62,678 nucleotides of DNA, taken from assembly GCA_013054445.1 (NCBI GenBank), contig JAAMPI010000124.1, positions 1 to 62,678 of the forward strand. The letters run 5' to 3'. The translations under genes were made by a program, and so were the position numbers. Under the pieces are notes generated by a model. The model was not told where the DNA came from. It ran no database searches and saw nothing but the letters and a program-made list of their open reading frames with translations. The stretch is from Cudoniella acicularis (taxonomy: Eukaryota; Ascomycota; Leotiomycetes; Helotiales; Helotiaceae). Shown here one piece after another: positions 47,548 through 58,251 of this stretch (position 1 is its first letter; the number at the start of each line of letters is the position of its first letter).

Positions 47548-48721
47548 ATGCCTCCACGGTTGAGCTTCCATGGCGTAAGCCGGTCTCTAGCCATTCGGGC
47601 AAGGCCATCAATTGCCTCGCACCAACCTCGGATCGCACAAGTAGTCTCACGAAGAGGCTTCGCAGAAGAGAAAACCCAGACACCAGCGGCAGGCCCAAAT
47701 CATGATGTTCTCGGGCATGTAAACGAGGAGGCAGCAGAGATTGGGAATATAATGAGAGAGACAAAGCCAGACCTGAGCCAAGGGACTCCTGTTCAAGAAG
47801 TAAGTTGTGAAGCCGGTGGAGTTTAATATCGTGGCGTCACCCCTTCAAAAAAAACAATTGTTTAACTTTTTAATTTACAGATTCTCAAGCGCGACCAAGA
47901 AGGCAGGGACAAGGCGCCCGAAATTATTAAAGAGGAGATAGGGGAATCAAAAGATGGTACAAAATTGGCCGACCAGACAACGTTTGAGAACTTATTGGCA
48001 TTGGGGCAAATGCAGAACATTGCAGCTGGTGGCCATGGCACAGATCCAGTAACCGTTGGACACAGATTTGGGTTGCCAGAATTGCCATTGCCCTCGAACG
48101 CCAACTTGCACTACAGATACGATCCGGTTGTCTCGCAAGTTACGAACTTGTTGATGCAGCATGGCAAACTGAGCGTTGCCCAAAGGGTAGGCTCGTCAGT
48201 TTCTCCTTGATTTATTCTGCGGGACCGTATACGCAGGCTTGCTCTGTTTCGCAAATGCTAACGTGAACTTGCGAACATAGAACATGGCCTACATATTGAA
48301 CCACCTCCGGACAGCTCCTCCGCCAACCCCTAATCCGGCACGTCCTCTTTTACCAGGCTCCCCCCCACCAAGTCACCTACCGCTCAACCCAGTTGGTTAT
48401 CTTACTCTTGCCATTGACTCTATTGCGCCTCTACTCCGAATTCGCTCCCAAAAAGGTGCTGCCGGTGGTGGAAACGCGCTGCAGATCCCGGTTCCTCTTG
48501 GACTGAGGCAGCGGAGGCGGACTGCTATTCAATGGATTTTAGATGCGTCAAACAAGAAGAGGTCAAGGGGGAGCGGAAAAGCGCAATTTGCTCAACGATT
48601 TGCTGAAGAAATCATCAGTGTCGTAGAAGGGAAGAGCAATGCGTGGGAAAGGAGGATGACGCTGCACAAGACAGGAACATCATCAAGAGCAAATCTCAAT
48701 TATGGGCGGAGGAGGAGGTAA
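47548..48721 (+). CDS. RSM7: Mitochondrial small-subunit ribosomal protein uS7m
   Basis: Three exons: 47548-47799, 47881-48186, 48281-48721; 332 residues. A component of the mitoribosome small subunit that binds the 3' domain of the 12S-type rRNA. The N-terminus is a typical presequence (RLSFHGVSRSLAIRARPSIA, then SRRGFAEE). The S7 domain begins around NLHYRYDPVVSQVTNLLMQHGKLS, continues NMAYILNHLR in exon 3 and closes with PLGLRQRRRTAIQWILDAS, AEEIISVVEGKSNAWERR and a basic end, NYGRRRR. All junctions are phase 0. A Pro-rich insertion (APPPTPNPARPLLPGSPPP) in the middle of the domain is typical of fungal orthologues. Confidence 0.94.
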
Positions 48722-51141
48722 ATTGGATAAATCGTCCAATTGGGTGGCTGAATGTATTATACCTGTATGCAACACCTGTAAAAGCACAACAAAATCGCAT
48801 GATATCACGTCTTTGCAGCCTCCCATGATGAGAGGATTCTCCGGACAGAGTGAAGTGTATTTCAGCCCAAACGAGAGATATTGTTCCATTGGGCAAAGAT
48901 AGAGGATTCTCATCACACTGCATGGATAATGCAGTCAGCTACCTAGGTACCGCACTAGACGCTTGGGCACGTGTCTTCAGAAATAAAGTCCGATCTCTTT
49001 TCGGCATCGGCGAGGAGGAAGCTCTCTGGGAGGGGGAGGAGAAGAAGGCTGAGGTAGTTGCATTATCGATGTCGTACAGTTACTTATCAGTTATGACACA
49101 TCGCCCCCCATACTTGCAACGTGCTTATTACCGTGTCTCTATCTCTTCTTGCGGGAAAACCTTGACTAACAAGCTTACCAAGTCGTTTACAAGTGCGTTT
49201 GTTACTTTTTGCCGGCCAAGGCGACAAAGCAAAGAGGGGGAAGGGAAGTACAGGCGCCGTATCTGCATCATGCACCTCCGTCAAGGAGCCCTCCCTCCTT
49301 TCCATCGATATCCGATGAAAGGTTGTCTGTTACTGCCTCCGTGCTGACTACTCGAGCTTAGCATCCTCCGTCTAGCCAATTCCCCAGTGACGACAATGCG
49401 GACATTCTGCACCCGGGATTCTTGGCGTGTGTTTGTTCCAGCTGAGCAGGGTCCGCCCGAATCATTCTGCTTAGCTCAGAGGGTTGCATGTAGCAAGTCC
49501 GAGTGAACTGTCTGGCTTCAGGCCGATAAGGGGGAGGTGCTGCGCCGCCTTTTTGGGTCCCTTTTCTTTTTGTGCTAAGCTGACCAGTGAACGGATTACG
49601 GAGGGGTCTTTTTAGGCTCCTTTTGAACAATTGATGCTTTTTGGCGCTTTGGAAAATTGGGGGGGGAAGCAAAGAATTTATATTCTTTCTGGGCTGTTAG
49701 CTGCCATCCCACTGTCGTCACTGGTCTCAATTGCTTCTGCTGGGTGAGTGAGGTGAGTGTCACTGAGAGACGACGGGATTACTGACCAAGCAACTTTGTC
49801 ATCGGCTTGCTGCGGTTTTGTGGGGAGAGTCGAGGCAAGAGGATGGGCGAGTGGCTTTGCTCTCTTGGCAGCATATAGTACGGTATGGGTGATGGTCTGG
49901 CGAAGGGGAAAGGCCCAGCTTCGGACTGGAGCTAGCAAAGTCGTAAAGGGGTTTATTGGGAGGAGAAAGTGCTCTTGCTCTTGTGTTATTGATCATGCTG
50001 GTAGTGGATGGGGCCATAGGGGAGCTCAATTGCAGATTTGCAATTGTGGTGGTGGTACCTCCTAGGCACGTGCCTTGCAACTTAAGTTTTGCCCCGATTG
50101 TGACTATTCACAGTTTGTCTGAGAGCGATCTCATGATGCCAAAGCCGCGAGTGAAGGGTTCTATCTTTCCCACTCCCATCACATGTACATGTTCTGTACT
50201 TCGTACCCGCAAACCATCACGAAGCGCGCACCAAACCCCAAGAGGTGCGAAAGGCGACAAGGCGAGGCTCTCTGCGACTCTGCACATGTCTAGACCATGG
50301 GCTTACGCACTGCATTGACCAGCCCACCCTCTCTGGTGTTCATCAACCGCTTGAACCTGGAGATCCATGATGGTTCGGGTTGGTCCGCCTACATCCCCGC
50401 CTGCCATTGGCATTGGCCCGCAGCGCAGCGCAGCTCGGAGCTGGACGCTAAACTCTGAAAACACTTGGAGACTTTCAGAGTGAGCTCACATAAGGCACAT
50501 CTACCCCACCACTTGACAACCGTCTACACTGCCTCTTTTGACTGTTGACTCTTAATATCTGCTTGATTTGTGTGCGAGTAAAGCCTTCACAGGTCCAGGA
50601 CGAAGTATCTCCAATAGTAACGCACCGGACGCACGTGCCTGCCGATACTCCAATCCTTCGGCCGTCCTCCCCCCCGGCGCAAAAGAGAAAAGACAGAAAG
50701 TACAACAGCTATCAACGCCCCTCCTCCACCTCTCAATAAACTCGACACGTGGCGCCCAAACTCTACTCCTTGCCTCCACAACGCAGCACAGAAAGCTCTT
50801 ATCTTCGAACGCAAACCTTCTACTCTCCAAACAAGCTTTGCGCGCCCCCAAAGTCACCCCGTCACACGAAACTCGCAGGCAACAGACATCATTGTTGCAA
50901 TGACCTGAGCCCTCCTTGCAAACTGTTATTTTCAACCACAATGCAGAATCTTGAACTTTACTGGCAAACAAGAAAGTTCATAAACGGATGACACAACGTT
51001 CTATTCTTTCCAAAAACTCTGCCGAAAAATTGATCTGATACGAACCTTCACCTTGGCAGCATCGTAGCCCAGCCTCCGCCGAAGCACAACTCCATTTGCC
51101 AAGGCATCTTTGTACACACAAAAACCCCAAATACTGCAACC
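48722..51141. other. 2.4 kb upstream region of the UspA-domain gene
   Basis: No supported exon. The largest ORF (48850-49347, 165 codons) shows no domain. The last 600 nt are likely 5' leader of the UspA-domain gene, with CT- and A-rich tracts. Confidence 0.5.
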
Positions 51142-53378
51142 ATGGCAGGCCATATGTCTTTGGAGTCTATGTTGGACGAGGAAAGGAGAGATGTTTTGGC
51201 ATTACTGGAGGCCACACCTGTTGTGCGCACGAGAGGATCTGCGAGTTCTATAGGATCAGGACGGGCCTCTTCACCATTTACACCCCGATCACCAGTACGA
51301 AGCATGCTAGATATCGCAGAAGATGTGCCTTCCAGGTCTGCATCCGTCAGCTCCACGAATGGCGGAATGACTAGCCCCGGCCGAGCTGGCCCAGTTCGAA
51401 GTATGCTCGATATTGACAGTCCGCCGCCACCACCACGACAAAAAGTTGGGAATGGGACAATGAGCGCCCAGACATCGCCTACGCAGGCGAACCACAGGGC
51501 ATACAATGGGAATAGTGCACAGCACAGAAGCTTATCTGATGCTGCAACACGGCCAGCAGAGTTCGGGCCGCGATCCAATGTTTTGGATATGGGAAGGTCG
51601 AATCCCAATTCTGCCTACCAATTTGCTGGGTATCTGCCAAGCAATCCAGGTGGGCCTGTGGTACCAAAACGGAATACCCAAGCTGGGAAGAAGCCGAGTG
51701 CTATGGCTGAAGCTGTGAGAGGTGGTGATTTGAGTGTATTTAGTTCTTCCCGAGATCGAGGCCGTAATCATTCAATTGTTGGTACAGGCATCAGTACGGC
51801 GAAATCCAGGTCGCCGCATAACAGACTAGGACTACGTTCTAACTCTCCACATGTAAACCCGGAGAAAAAGTTTGTCCTGGATGATGGAAGAGTAATTGAC
51901 ATGAATAGCGCCTATCGACGCCTATCGGATGCGAACCTTGCTCTATCGAGTGGCGGACTATCAAGTCTGGGTGGGAAAAGCCGACGACGAACAAACAGTG
52001 GCGACGCCGTTGGTCAAGGCAATTCCCGGTTGGAGAAGGATTATGTTCCAGTTGATGGAGAAGATGCCCTTGTCGACAGTAGCGATGAGGATCATACTTC
52101 CGATGAAGAAAGCCGAGGAAGAAAGACATTGGCTCAGGGCTATGATGGACAGTTACCGGATGATCACCCCGAGAGCACAACTTTGGGAATGGGGCGAGCA
52201 AAGGGACCAAGAACCGCACGAAGTTTGATGGCTGCGGCTGAAGAAGAGCGTACGTGTAAATCTTTCTTTTTAATGAGAGTTGAGCTAAATCTTTTGCAGG
52301 GCAAGAAATTGCGTCCAAGGCTCAAGCGACCTACAAAGTCCGGTCTCTTCTTGAACCTGAAATCACAATAACAGCTCCTTCTGGGGCTAAATTGAAGTCG
52401 AGCAAACCTGGCGTTCATCCAAACACGAGTTTTGACGAGGGGACCCCGGGGCTTAACACACCAGTCGACTCTGATACTGAAGCCGATCTCACCGATATCA
52501 AGCGTGCTCAAAAGCTTTCTATTACTATGACCTCGATTATGTCTACCCCTGTCACTAGTCGTTGCGTACGTACTATTTATCGAGGTGACTTTGCCAAAAT
52601 GCAAAAGGAAGCCCACGATAATCAGCGCCGAGTTCGAAAGTACCTAGTGGCCACAGATCTTAGTGATGAGGCAGCTCATGCTCTAGAATGGACGATTGGG
52701 ACCGTCCTTCGAGATGGGGATACGTTACTTGCAATCTACTGTGTGGATGAAGAACTGGGGATTGCGGGTGGCCCGGAAACTAGTGGAGATGATGCGACAA
52801 TGAAGGAACAAGCAGCTGCCGTTGCTGCTTCGACAAAGCCTACAGGCTCAACTCCTATACTTGGCCCGGTCGCTGTGCCTAGTCCTTTAGGCCCAGGACT
52901 TAGGCTCGATTCAACTAGTGCGAGTGCGAGCCCGATGGGCAGAGAAAGAGATAAATCAGAACAGGAAAGGTATAGGGCTATGCAGGATATCACAGACCGA
53001 GTGTCAAAGTTATTGAGAAAGACAAAATTACAGGTGAAGGTTGTAATTGAGGTGATCCATTGTAAGAGTCCGAAGCATCTGATTACGGAGGTAATTGACT
53101 ACGTCTCACCTACTCTGGTGATTTTGGGGAGCAGAGGAAGAAGTGCGCTAAAGGGGTAAGTCCATTTTCCGCTCCTTACTTCCTTGGTCAGGTTATTAAC
53201 ATTTTACAGCGTCATTCTTGGCTCCTTCTCCAACTATCTCGTCACCAAATCCTCTGTCCCAGTAATGGTTGCTCGAAAAAGACTCCGCAAACACACCAAA
53301 TACAAACGGCCCTCAATCCGCCTGGCCAACAACCTCGCCAGCCCTGTCAAAAGTCTAGAAAAAGCGCGAATCGATTAA
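51142..53378 (+). CDS. Universal stress protein (UspA) domain protein with long disordered N-terminus
   Basis: Three exons: 51142-52249, 52300-53155, 53210-53378; 710 residues. About 490 disordered, Ser-rich residues precede one UspA domain. The disordered part carries a motif repeated twice exactly (PVRSMLDI) and once loosely (MSLESMLDEE). The UspA fold begins RKYLVATDLSDEAAHALEWT, is interrupted by a 70-residue Pro/Ala/Ser insertion and ends GSRGRSALKGVILGS, then SSVPVMVARKR. The pattern G-x2-G-x9-G-S is the intact ATP-binding signature. These proteins bind ATP or act as stress sensors (family knowledge); the client is unknown. The last intron splits the nucleotide-binding loop (ALKG/VILGS). 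Phases close exactly to 711 codons. A conserved-looking patch, KKFVLDDGRVIDMNSAYRRL, lies in mid-linker. Confidence 0.9.
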
Positions 53379-54950
53379 AACCGCCGTTGTCAATTAGCTT
53401 GAATACACAACGCGATCCTGGCAAACGCATCTTCGGATTCCTCACATGCATACTGTGGTGCTACTCTCAACTCTCCTCTCTCTCCTTGAGCAGATCACTC
53501 GGTCTACCATCCATCCCGGTTTGAAAATTCTCCATTCGATATAAATATACAAAGACACATACATACATACATAAATAACAATAACCTCGGCTTTCGGAAT
53601 CATTCATGCAAAGTGAGTTTGTTTCATTTGGAATATAGGCGTTGTGGCAAGCGATCACGTATTAGCGTAGCGCATTGTTTTTTTTTCTCTTTTCTTCCTT
53701 AATGGAGGGGAAAGGAAGGAAGGAAGGAAAGGTGGTTGGCTGGTTCTTTGCTGGTTTATTAGCGTAGCGTAGCGGAAAGGCATTGTGAGTGTGAATGGAC
53801 AGGTGGATGAATGCTCAATTGTTCTTAATGAATACGAATACCGTACCTACCTAGATACCTAGCGGTGTTCGGTTGGATTAATGGGTTAGGTCAGACGAAA
53901 TGAAATGAAATGAAATGAATTTAATTGAGTTAAAGTTTAAATATCCTACTTCTTTTTTGGCGATTATAACTTTTACTGTTCGTGTGGGGATGGCGACTCA
54001 GTTGGAGGGCTCTTAGAGAGGGAGACTTAAAATCCAAGTCCAAGTTCGAGTCAGAGTCACAGCTAGTGCGATCGCAACGAACTTAACTCATGTCAATAAA
54101 TTGTAGCCACAACGTCTTTGTAGTTTTGCTAGTCTCCTTGATACATTGAAATGGACGAGAGAGAGAGTCTCGTCGCTATACACTATCTAAGAACCAGATT
54201 TCCTACTGCCAGGATTCCGTCGTGACAATTCTATAGCTGCAAAGCTAACGATGCTTGCCTGCGTTACTTTCATCGCTATCTTATCATAAACCGGCCATCA
54301 AAGCACACCTCCATCATTGAATCATCCATCTAGACTTTAGTATTGTACACATTCTTTCTACGGAATATCTTTATCCCGACAAAGATATAGTAGCTCACTT
54401 GACATTCACAATACAAATAACGAGGCAAGGCATGTAATTTTTAATGTTTTTGTATTGGTTCTAGTCTAATTCGCACCCCCATCAGCTAAAGACCAGAATG
54501 TCAAGACGAACCCAGTGGCAGCAAAAGGACTACCGCTACCCAGGCAAGCAAAAACCATCCATATTGGCGCCCCGCTTCCGAAGAAAATAAAAAGACATCG
54601 ATGAGATTATGTGCTAGTCCAGGCCAGTTCGTGAACCGAGCCTTTTGCAATGAGCTGATGAAGCCATGCAAGGTGCACAATAGAGTCTATGAGTACATGA
54701 TCGAGAGTAGACCGTCCGATAAAAGGAAATGTTTGTAAAAAGTCAGGCTATGCGCAGCGCAAGAGCAAAGCAGCAGCTGATCAATTATCGAAAAGTCCGA
54801 AAACCGAAATTGTGCCACCAGAAACTGAGAAAGCGCAAAACTTTTCCGGGCCCGTCGCCGCAGCCGATTGACAATACGTGAAATGTATGGAGAAAAAGAG
54901 TCATTAAGGGGTATGATGGGGTATGTGTGTACGTCGAAAAGAGTGGGCAA
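53379..54950. other. Convergent 3' intergenic with microsatellites
   Basis: Shared 3' flank of the UspA gene (+) and PABP (-). It contains a CATA run (about 53556-53575), a GGAA run (53711-53731) and four GAAAT units (53897-53920). No coding exon is seen. The PABP 3' UTR should occupy the right end. Confidence 0.6.
53897..53920 (+). repeat. GAAAT pentanucleotide run
   Basis: Four head-to-tail GAAAT units in the intergenic region. Confidence 0.8.
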
Positions 54951-57383
54951 TTAAGCCTTCTCCTCGGGTTTCTCGTTCTCCGTCGCCTCTCCAGTCTCGC
55001 CAGCCTCGCCTTCAGCGCCCTTGTTGTTCTTCACGTACTCATCGTAGACATTGAGAGCTTCGTCAACCTTGGCTCGAAGTGCAGAGTCATCCTCGATGCT
55101 GTAATAATGTTAATATTTTGACACGTATGATTGGTTACTGGCGACTTACAGATTGACCAACTCGGAGTTCTCCATCTCCAACAGCATACCAGTGATCTTT
55201 CCAGCAAGCTCTGGTTGCATGACCTGGATCTTGGGGAAGAGGGCTTCTCCGAGAAGTTGTTTTTGTTGTTGCGGGTTGACAGTTGCGAGTTGTGATTGCA
55301 AGAATCCAGCACCTCCAATTGCCTCCGGACCGGCTTGGGGAACACCAGGAATCTGAGGAGGCATACCGGTACGACCAGCTTGTGGGGGGAAACCGCCTGG
55401 GTATTGACCAGGACGACCACCCTGAGGAACACGTCCAGCCAATCCACCTTGTCTAGCACCTTGTGGAAAGCCTGGCATTCCTTGTTGTCCAACACCTTGA
55501 AGACTAGCCATGTTTGGAGGCATACCTGGAAGACCCTGCATTGGTCCACGTGCACCTGGTCCACCGCGACCTCCGGCAAGGGCAGCAGCCTGTTGAGCTT
55601 GTTGCATGGCAGCTAAGAATTGAGGGCTGCCTTGCTGAGGATATGCAGCACCGGCAGGGAATTGGCCTGGCATGCTATACATATTGGGAGGAATTTGTTG
55701 AGGACCTGGGCCACCGCGACCACTTTGTGGAGGATAGCCACCAGCGAACTGTCCTGGACGACCAGCTTGAGCACCAGGAATTGGCATACCAGCCTGAGGT
55801 GGGAATGGCATGCCTCGGCCAGCAGCTTGTGGGATAAAACCCGGTTGTTGACCAGGAGGATAGAACATAGGTGCTTGCATGAACTGTTGTGGCATACCGG
55901 CCGCAGCGGCAGCTTGTTGCATTCGGATCTGGTTGCGAGCTTGTATGCTGGCCTCCAATTGACTCTTCCGAACATCCTTGCGCTGAGCGAGGGCAACATA
56001 CAAAGGCTTGCCATTGACCATGGTTTGATTCATGTCAGCAACAGCCTTGGTAGCCTCATCAGGGTTGCTGAAGCAAACAAATCCAAAGCCCTTGCTCTTG
56101 CCCAAAGGTCGCTTCTCTGATTTTGGAGTCTCCTTCTTCTCAGATTCCCCCGTCTCAGCGTCATCTTCGCCCTCCTTCTTGTTCTCCTTGTTCTTCTCCT
56201 CGTCTTTCTTCTCGGCATCAGCAGTTTCAGCGGCAGAATCACGCATGACCTTGGCGGAGGTGATAGCACCAAATGGAGCAAAAAGCTCACGGAGCTTATC
56301 ATCATCAACTTCATCATCGAGGTTCTTGACGTAGAGGTTAACACCTTGGTACTTTGAAGCCTTCTCAATGCGAGCAGCTTCATAGGATTTGCGGAGCTCC
56401 TCCTCACGCTCGTGCTTCTTCTGAGCACGGCCAACGTACAGGTCCTGGCCCTTGAAGTCCTTGCCGTTCAAATCATCGACTGCAGTCGCAGCATGCTCGT
56501 GGTTGATGAAGTTGACGAAACCAAAGCCACGGCTCTTTCCGGTCTCCTGGTCGCGAGCAAGAGATGCGGAAGTAACATCACCATATTTCTCAAACAATTC
56601 GCGGAATTCTTCATCAGTAACTTCGATAGGAATATTCTTGACATAGATGTTCGTGAAATTTGCCTTCATCTCCTCGAATTTGCTCTGGCGATCCTTCTTG
56701 GGGATGTGGTGGCCGACGAATACCTTCTTCTCGTTCAAAAGCATACCGTTGACGTGCTTGATGGCTTGGCTGGCAGCCTCATCAGTCTCGTAGTGGACGA
56801 ATCCGTAACCTTTCGAGGCTCCAGACTCGTCTTGGGCAACCTTGCAGCTGAGAATGTTTCCAAAAGCAGCAAAGGTATCATGGAGAGCCTTGTTGTCAAT
56901 GGCAGTATCCAAGTTCTTGATGAAAACATTGCCTTGGCCAGTCTTTCGAAGAGCGGGATCGCGCTGAGACCACATAATGCGGCAGGGGCGGCCTTTGATG
57001 AGAGTGTAGTTAAGCTCCTCCAAAGCCTTCTCGCCATCAGCCGTGGTATTGTAGTTGACGTAAGCATATCCAAGGGAGCGGCGCGTCACAGCGTCACGGC
57101 AGACACGAATGGAGGCGACGGAGCCGATCTGAGAGAAAAGCTCAAAGAGCATGGCCTCAGTGACGGATGGATCGAGCTCACCAACATAAAGAGACGCAGA
57201 AGCCTGTGGGTGAGGAGCGGCAGAGCTTGGGGTAGGTCCAGCGGTATCAGGGTCTTCGGAAGTGACATTGGAGACATCAGTATTGATGGCAGGCGCTCCG
57301 TTTGCATCGCTACCGTTCAAGGAGGTATTGTTAAGGTCAGCAGCCAGCTGGTCGACAGCGGGGTTCGCGGTAGCGGCAGACAT
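54951..57383 (-). CDS. PAB1: Poly(A)-binding protein
   Basis: Two coding exons on the minus strand: 55150-57383 and 54951-55098; 793 residues. It binds mRNA poly(A) tails, linking them to translation initiation and to deadenylation. Four RRMs are visible: about 62-140 ([12 protein letters not shown]), 150-227 (GNVFIKNLD), 243-320 ([12 protein letters not shown]) and 346-475 ([12 protein letters not shown]). The RNP1 motifs [16 protein letters not shown] and KGFGFVCF are intact. RRM4 is split by a charged insertion of about 50 residues (Glu/Lys-rich) before its RNP1; I recall this from other filamentous ascomycetes. A Pro/Gln/Gly/Met linker leads to the C-terminal MLLE domain ([17 protein letters not shown]), which continues into the last exon ([18 protein letters not shown]). 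The end is acidic. The 51-nt last intron cuts the MLLE domain, so the large exon alone gives a truncated protein of 744 codons. Confidence 0.97.
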
Positions 57384-58251
57384 CCTGCGTAAATGTAGTG
57401 CTGTAAAATAGTCAGCATTGGTGTGCGCGACAGAGTAATATTGCGGTAGTAAAATTTGAATCTTTCCGAAGTGGTCTCGCGACCGCCTTTAGAGACACCA
57501 GGGGACCGAGAGATCAACTTACTTGTTACCTCGAGATCTCTTTGAAACCGGGTCAGAGAGATCAATCAGCAAGATCTCTGGAAGAATTCGTATAGAACTG
57601 AGGCTGGGAGGGTGTGCGATGATCGTAGCACTGTCGTGGCACAAAGGCACAAATGAAGGAGTTTTTCGGCGGAGATGAGGTAGTAGCGGTCGAGAAATTC
57701 GATCGCAAAAGTGAGGTTTTTTATGGGGTTTTCAAGTTTTTTTGTGTCTCTTTTAGAGGTTTTCTGAAAGGAAGAGGCGAAGAAGAACGAAAAAAGTACG
57801 AGAAATCGTACTTGGTCCGCAGTCAGGATGTGTGTTTGGGTATTTTGTTAATTAAAGAAATTCGCAAGAAGCCGCGATCAAAGGCCAAAATTCCAGCCCA
57901 CTAATCCCAAATAGGTTAGATCCAAACGCTAGTCCAAAACGCGTTAGCGCAAGGCTCTGAATGTGCGCGCGGAATAAGGCTACCTAGCATGTGGGATGGC
58001 TGGATGTGTAATAATCTGTGAATTCTTGAAGGCCATTTACCTCAGCCTGCCTCTTGCTCCCTAGTAGCCCGCAGAATCACATCGAAGAAAAGCCCCAGAT
58101 TATGGGCTTTTCTGGCCCGACCGCCACAGCCCGCTAAAACGGTTATCAGGTACAAGCTCGGCTGCAGCTGGTTTCCTTAGAATCACGGAATGTCTGTTGG
58201 AAGATAAGCAAGAGTTCAGACGACGCTGAAGAGGCAAAAGACAGACTCAAC
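57384..58251. promoter_or_regulatory. Bidirectional promoter of PABP and Hul5
   Basis: The two genes diverge over 868 nt. On the PABP sense strand, A-rich tracts lie about 57720-57750 (AAAAAAACTTGAAAACCCC and ATAAAAAACC), upstream of the putative leader intron. PABP mRNAs in animals bind their own protein through A-rich leader sequence (established knowledge). Whether this tract is transcribed is unknown. Confidence 0.45.
57401..57522 (-). promoter_or_regulatory. Probable 5' UTR intron of the PABP gene
   Basis: On the minus strand, GTAAGT at 57522-57517 and the acceptor ATTTTACAG ending at 57401, with CTGAC just before it, mark a 122-nt intron that ends 18 nt before the ATG. It would place most of the 5' UTR in a separate exon. 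Confidence 0.6.

Noticed and set aside
48850..49347. 165-codon ORF between uS7m and the UspA gene
   Set aside because: Starts within noncoding 3' flank, mixed composition, no domain, no conserved-looking segment.
56412..57392. 326-codon open frame antisense to the PABP gene
   Set aside because: It mirrors the biased codon use of a highly expressed gene; no domain, and the sense strand has four intact RRMs.
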